Shown piece after piece: positions 19,234 through 23,901 of a DNA stretch of 23,901 nt. Below the pieces are notes generated by a model. It was not told the DNA's origin. It did no database searches and saw only the letters and a program-made list of their open reading frames with translations. Source of the DNA: Acanthamoeba lenticulata (taxonomy: Eukaryota; Discosea; Longamoebia; Acanthamoebidae); assembly GCA_002179805.1 (NCBI GenBank), contig NAVB01001263.1:1-23901 (forward strand), given 5' to 3'. Position 1 is the stretch's first letter. Every line of letters begins with the position of its first letter. The translations under genes and the position numbers were made by a program.

Positions 19234-19866
19234 ATCAATCAGCTGTGGCCGGAGGAGGTGGCGCGCGTGCCGGCGACTGTGGCCACCGATCGACGTTGGT
19301 GGAAGGAGTTCGCCGCCTTCACTGCTACCATGCCTGGAGGGGTGGTGGGACGCCCCGCTACCAATCCAGTTGGCCCTATTTGCCGCAGAACTCCATGAGA
19401 ACCGGCGAGGCAGCATTGCCGCGTGGCTGCGTGTGCAGTGGACTTGTGGCGCAACGTGAAGGCCACAGCGCAGGGCGGGCTGCAGCTACATGTCTGGTCG
19501 AGCAAGACTGACCAACTCGGGCGGGGCCACGACGTGTTCATCGAGCCAACGCATGGGCCCTGCTGCCCGGTGCGGCTGTGGAACCAGTGGCGCGAGTTTA
19601 CAGACGGACGGCAGGGCCTGGTGTTCCTGTCCAGGTCCATTGGCGCCCTGACGATGAGTGCCATCAGTGCGCTGTGCCGGCGCATGGTCGCGGCAGCAGG
19701 CCTGACAGCGCGGGTTTCGTCGCGCTCGCTGCGCATTGGCGGTGCTACGGCGGCGATGGAAGGCGGATTGAGCAAGGAGCAAATCATGCCGTGGCGCAGT
19801 GGCGCGGCATACCTCCGTGCGCGGGAGGCGGCCATCGAGGGCACATCTGAGCGCATGGGCCTGTGA
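19234..19866 (+). pseudogene. Degraded tyrosine recombinase of DIRS/Crypton type
   Basis: Three frames in succession carry recombinase-like sequence. First, 19234-19400 reads NQLWPEEVARV and RRWWKEFAAF and then meets a stop. A second frame (about 19366-19450) reads LALFAAELHENRRGSIAAWL. The third, 19430-19866, holds the catalytic half: VDLWRNVK, HVWSSKTDQLGRGHDVFIE, CCPVRLWNQW, then SSRSLRIGGATAAME, and finally PWRSGAAYLRAREA before a stop. The SKTDQ-G-G-V strand and SLRIGGAT box are typical of tyrosine recombinases of DIRS retrotransposons and Cryptons. The box II histidine of the H-x-x-R motif is Arg here, the N-terminal catalytic Arg region appears deleted, and two frame changes occur, so it is dead. 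No reverse transcriptase or terminal repeats are visible in the window. Confidence 0.75.
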
Positions 19867-20075
19867 TGCTACCTTCCTCTCGGGTATGCACCCATTTGTC
19901 CACTATGCTGCGATGGAGGTCGGCGAGTGGTGCCGACTCGCTGGTGTGGCGGTCTGGGCGCGAGCCCGAGGGATGTAAAGTTTCTTATTGCTCCAAAAAG
20001 CTCGAAAAGAACGGTGCTTTATGAGACACGCAACGCTCAACCAAGGCCAAGAGGCAAGTAGACATGAGCAGGACG
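19867..20075. other. Gap between recombinase relic and next coiled-coil gene
   Basis: This 209-bp stretch continues GC-rich for about 110 bp after the recombinase stop, possibly more of the same element, then turns to AT-richer 3' flank of the coiled-coil gene (TTTCTTATTGC near 19980). I could not identify a terminal repeat or target-site duplication. Confidence 0.35.
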
Positions 20076-22019
20076 TCAGTTACGTCCTCTGGTCATCGGG
20101 TTGGTGACCGGCTTAATGTGCTGGTAGAACACTTCGGCACCGTACTTGGCGTCTTGCATGGTCTTGAGCAGGTTGTCAAGTTCATTCCTCTTATTCATGG
20201 CCGTGCTACGTGCGTTGGTGGCAATTCTGAGCAGGTCTTTCTGCTCCTCCAGATGGCGCTCGGCCGCTCGTTGCTTCTCGTGCAAGCTGGCCAGCTGGCT
20301 CACCACTTCGTCCTTCTGGCGCACTATCTCGTCCATTCGAGCCTTCTTGTCGCGGAGCTCGGCCTCCTTGTTCTTCACGTCGGTCGCGAGCCTTTCGCAG
20401 TCAGCCTGCGTCTCTGCGAGCTGCGTCATGACCGCTTGCAGCTTCCGGTCCAGCTGCGCCTTCTGGTTGCTCTTGGCCTTGACCTCGTCCGCCATGGAGC
20501 GGATACGGAGCTGGACTTCATCATGGCTCTCTTCGAGCGCCGCTTGCGCCGTGAGGGTGCGCTCACGTTCGAGCTTGGCGGTGTTCAGCTTCTGCTTGAG
20601 CTCCACGAGTTGCTGGCTGACCGATCGGTGCTTTCCCTGCGCCGCGTTGAGCTTCTGCCTTGCGCGACCGATCTTGCTTTGGATCTGATTCATGCGGCTG
20701 GCTTCGCGCCTCGCGCTGTTCCGAGCCTCGCGCGCTTTCTCGGTCATGGTGTCTGACCGCTGGCGGTGCTCGTTGCGCTGCGAGGTCAGCTGATTGTGAC
20801 GCTGTCGGTTCTTGTTGATGGCTTCGCGAATCTGCTGCCTCTCTGCTTCGCGGGACACCGTTACAGTGCGCTTGGGACATTTGCCCTCGGTACGAGTGTA
20901 GTCTTGTGTGTTGTGGAGCTGTTGTTGCAACTTGGCTTCTTCTTCGTCGAGCTTTGCCATCTCCTGCTCGCACCGCTGCGCAGCCGCCCTTTGCTGGAGA
21001 GAGGCGGCAGTGAATATATGAGCATCGGCAGGGCTACGGGACAATCAGCAGCTTGTCGTTAACGAACCTCGGCAGCTTCTCGATCGAGACGCGCAGCTTC
21101 GTCCTCTTGATGCGCCCTCTCTTCACTGGCCTCTTGGTACTCGCTTTCCAGATCGTTGATGAGGTCTTCCGTGCTGTCGATCACTTGCTCGAGCTCCTTT
21201 TGCTCCGCCGAAGCCTCGCGCATCTCCTCACCAACCGCACGAAGCTTATCCTCAAGGCGACGCAACGAGTCGGCCAGCCGCTTGCCTTCAGCCTGCGCAC
21301 GACCTCGTTTCAGTTACGACCTTCGTGCCAATACGAGATGTTTGAGACTACCTTCATTCTTTCAGCGTTGAAATTCTCTTGGCGAAGGCGTTCCTCAAGG
21401 TCGGTGATGGCGGCTGCCAGGGCAGCCTCTTCGTTCTTGATGTCGTCGATCTCTTGTTTGAGCTTGTCGGCAGTGCGCTTAAACTCACTCAGCTTGCCGG
21501 TCGCTTCGGCTAGTTCTTCCTGCTTGCCGCGCAGTTCCTGCATCGCCACATCGACCTCACGCTTGGTTGCCTGCAGTTGGGCTTCTTTCATGGCGCGCTG
21601 GTCCTCGAGGGCCTGCCTCTGGCCCTGAGCCTCTCTGAGGTCCGCCGTAATTCTGTTGATCTGAGCTTCATGCTGCTTGACTTGACCCTGGAGCAAGTGA
21701 AGGTCGGCTCGTGCTTGGTCCCTCTCACGCCGCACGTCCTCCATGCGCTGGTCCACGTCTTTCAGGCCATGCTCTACTTCTAGTGCGCTTACCTGTCGCG
21801 TTCAACAGAAAGAAAAGCCAAAAAAAATTAAAAATAAAGAAGGAACAGTCCCTCAATTCATGAGTTTGATTTGCAAAAACTGATGCCAACGTGCAGGCCA
21901 CTGACGGAGCTGAGAAACACACTTACGTTGTTTTGGGCCAGACGCTCTTGCATGTCCTGTTCTCCATTCAATGGCCTTGAATCGAAATTGAAGGCTTCGG
22001 GATCACGGCGACCTTGCAT
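20076..22019 (-). CDS. Coiled-coil protein (SMC/myosin-tail-like helix, unknown family)
   Basis: Four exons (21927-22019, 21352-21792, 21068-21292, 20076-20993) give 558 residues, starting MQGRRDPEAFNFDSRP. From about residue 35 to 530 the protein is a continuous charged coiled coil (for example DLEERLRQENFNAERMK, SEYQEASEERAHQEDEAARL), broken only by a short basic segment around KCPKRTVTVSREAER near residue 285. The end is globular: KYGAEVFYQHIKPVTNP. It looks like a filament or scaffold protein, but sequence alone cannot name it. Compared with the neighbour at 16927-19096 it lacks the hydrophobic segment and is richer in Arg, so they are not obvious duplicates. Exon 2 begins with GTAAGC directly after an acceptor AG, so that splice site could be used in either sense. 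Confidence 0.85.
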
Positions 22020-22258
22020 CGTGTGGCGGGAAAGTGTAAGTGAACGCGTTGATCGAGTTAAAAGTTGGTAAGTATTGAAGGACCGCAGGCTTTTCGGTAC
22101 ATATAATAGACCCTCCACTTCGGCCGAACTCCCAACCTGTTCTACCGAATTGTCAGTTTCGCTTATAAAAGACCCAAACAACCTTTTGCGTCATAGCCGC
22201 AAGCATTGCCCACTCCAGCTGACCAAGTACCTTCTTTGTGCTGCCACCTTTCGCCTGG
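22020..22258. promoter_or_regulatory. Divergent promoter region (coiled-coil / AAA ATPase)
   Basis: The 239 bp between two divergent start codons contain a TATA-like element for each direction. TATAAAA at 22164-22170 lies 89 bp before the plus-strand ATG. An AT-rich ATATAATA at 22101-22108 reads TATTATAT on the minus strand and lies about 82 bp before the minus-strand ATG. Both are followed on the plus strand by GACC. The near-equal spacing supports real core promoters. Confidence 0.55.
22164..22170 (+). promoter_or_regulatory. TATA box of the AAA ATPase gene
   Basis: TATAAAA matches the eukaryotic TATA consensus. With a start site 25-30 bp downstream the 5' leader would be about 60 nt, which is reasonable for a compact protist genome. 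No other candidate is as good in this interval. Confidence 0.5.
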
Positions 22259-23901
22259 ATGGAACAGGAGCTCGAGGAACCGCAAGCGTTGGCCCTGCGC
22301 GCGGTCACCGCCCTTTTGGAACGAGTCCGCATGAACGTCGACGGAGCCAGACAGAATCAAATGGCCACCGACCTATTGGCGATTATCGATGATTTGGCCC
22401 TGGATGCCGAAATGGGCAGCGGTCAAAATGAGCAAAAGCTAGATACGTCCCTCGCCGTCTCCTTCTCCCTGCAGGAGCTCTACAGGCGACTCGCCAGCCT
22501 TGGGCTCGACAAGACTTTGCGTCAGGGCCTCGCGGCCCTTTCTACTGCTTCGCTCAACCACCCAAGCGCCACGGTGACCCGCTCGGCCCTGCAGTACTTA
22601 CTCGAGCTGGCCCAGGTGCGCCTCTTTTATTTTTGATTTTCTTTCATTTCCTCCTTCTTTCCAACTCAGGCCTGACCTTTTGGGTCTCGTAAAGACCAGC
22701 GGCAGACAGCAATGGTCGGTGCCTTCGCCGCCAGCGCCGCTGGCTGGTCTCAGGAGGTCGGACTCTGAGGCAGCGCCATCTGTGCAGCCCCAGCCCCAGT
22801 CCCAGACCCAGCAGCAAAGGCAGAGACGGCGGCCAAAACAGCGACAGCATGCGGCTCAAAAGACGGCCCTCCGAGTTCGAATCTACTGTCGCACCGACGA
22901 GAGCTACCAACAACTGAAGAAGCGGGAGGTCGACGTGGCCAAAGGGCTGCTGGCGCGGGGGCTTTTCCACCAGCTCCACCTCGTGATGTCCGGACACGGC
23001 CAGAAGCTGTTCGACCGCGAGATTGTCGTCCAGGAGAGGGTCGACAAGACGGCGTCGGGCCACACGCAGGCGCCCAGCTTCCGCGAGCCGTTCGTCTATC
23101 AAAACCTGCCCCGCTCGGTCACTGTCAAGCTGTCACCGTACAACGCCGTGCAGGAACTCTACAACGACCTTGTGCTTGAGAAGCAGAACTGCGGCTCCGC
23201 GACCGTCGACATCGACAAGGGCGTACGGAAGCTGACGACCAAATACGCGCTCACCGAGGTCAAGGTCGTTCGGGCGGTCAATGGAGTCGATGCTGTTGAC
23301 GAAGACGAGGATGAATACGATGACGATGCTGAAGACTACGACGAAGAGGCTGAGGGCAACGACGATGGAGGACGTTCGCCAAAGCAGCTCGAAGATGAAA
23401 AGCGGTTGTTGAAGCGGTTCCACCGCTACGTGCTCTGGCTGGCCAATCCATTCACGCGCTCGTTCCGCTTCGTCTCGAAGCGGGCCATCACCAGGGGGCT
23501 TGCCAAGGTCACGAAGCAGCTCATCGGGGTGGAGGACCTCACGCGTCGGATGGGCAAGTTCTTCAATTGCTTCTCCTCGCTCGAATACAACATCCCCCAC
23601 GGTACGACCCTTTGCTCGAGAGAGAAAGTATCACCCTTGCTTGGTGGCTCACATGATCACATTGATGTGTGCCAACGGCGCAGGAGTGCTTCTGTACGGA
23701 CCGCCAGGAACGGGCAAGACAACGATTGTCGAGTTGCTGTGCGAATACCTCGATGTGCAGCTGGTGGCGCCTCCCTTGGCAGCAGGCGACTTCAACAAGC
23801 CTCTCCAGGGCGAGAGCGAGCGCATGGTGGAGCACGTTGGCGAGCGTGCACGCATCGTATGTGCTGCGCCCCTCTCGTGCCTCATGAGAAAACCATGCCT
23901 C
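22259..23901 (+). CDS. AAA family ATPase, 5' part only (window ends after Walker A)
   Basis: Exons 22259-22593, 22670-23601 and 23684-23856 join to about 480 residues; the next donor is GTATGT at 23857 and the window ends inside that intron. The N-terminal 110 residues are helical and Leu-rich (ELEEPQALALRAVTALLERV). A Gln/Pro-rich spacer (22785-22830) follows, then a domain I do not recognise, an acidic patch (23298-23350), and VLWLANPFTRSFRFVSKRAI. Walker A is GPPGTGKT at residues 428-435, followed by APPLAAGDFNKPLQGESERM, the AAA pore-loop and GES-x-R block. Walker B and the arginine finger lie beyond the window. An AAA ring ATPase would remodel or unfold a protein partner. The donor at 22594 was chosen because the more obvious one at 22616 does not keep frame with the strong acceptor at 22669. 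Confidence 0.85.

Noticed and set aside
22785..22830. Short CAG/CCC repeats as a candidate CRISPR or satellite array
   Set aside because: The period is three to six bases and encodes a Gln/Pro spacer in the AAA protein; there are no spacers or leader.

Overview
This is a eukaryotic nuclear window. Ten protein-coding genes are packed on both strands. Most are cut by short spliceosomal introns (about 53-110 nt) with GT(A/G)-AG ends, coding sequence is GC-rich, and intergenic gaps are mostly only 60-450 bp. The gene set (PLB-like hydrolase, single-domain PITP, MYND protein, mitochondrial NADP-IDH, PIG-L hydrolase, RUN-FYVE protein, AAA ATPase, coiled-coil proteins) together with this intron style fits a free-living amoebozoan. 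My best guess is Acanthamoeba; this is inference from style, not from a search.

Layout. 99-2342 (-): phospholipase B-like Ntn hydrolase, ten exons. 2464-4010 (+): phosphatidylinositol transfer protein, eight exons including an 8-nt micro-exon, head-to-head with the PLB gene across 121 bp. 4191-5136 (-): small MYND zinc-finger protein. 5243-7290 (-): mitochondrial-type NADP isocitrate dehydrogenase, ten exons. 7430-7693 (+): tail fragment of a protein kinase. 7686-8948 (-): PIG-L/LmbE family deacetylase with a signal sequence. 9238-11525 (+): coiled-coil protein of unknown function. 11962-15532 (+): RUN-FYVE protein. 15595-16755 (-): intronless Gfo/Idh/MocA oxidoreductase. 16927-19096 (-) and 20076-22019 (-): two long coiled-coil proteins with a decayed DIRS/Crypton-type tyrosine recombinase (19234-19866, +) between them. 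22259-end (+): AAA ATPase, cut by the window edge just after Walker A.

Exon models were built by hand from reading-frame continuity, splice consensus and remembered family motifs. Every complete model closes in frame (for example IDH 450 aa, PLB-like 521 aa, PITP 338 aa, PIG-L 285 aa), which supports them, but none has transcript evidence. Several neighbours touch membrane lipids (PLB-like, PITP, PIG-L family, FYVE), but nothing shows co-regulation beyond divergent spacing.

I did not find a clear defence island, CRISPR array, rRNA or tRNA. The most unusual items are a GT-AC, repeat-flanked 54-nt intron in the PLB gene, the recombinase relic, an intronless oxidoreductase in an intron-dense neighbourhood, a coiled-coil protein with an embedded hydrophobic Gly/Ala segment, and a duplicated EVLxFC motif in the RUN-FYVE linker.
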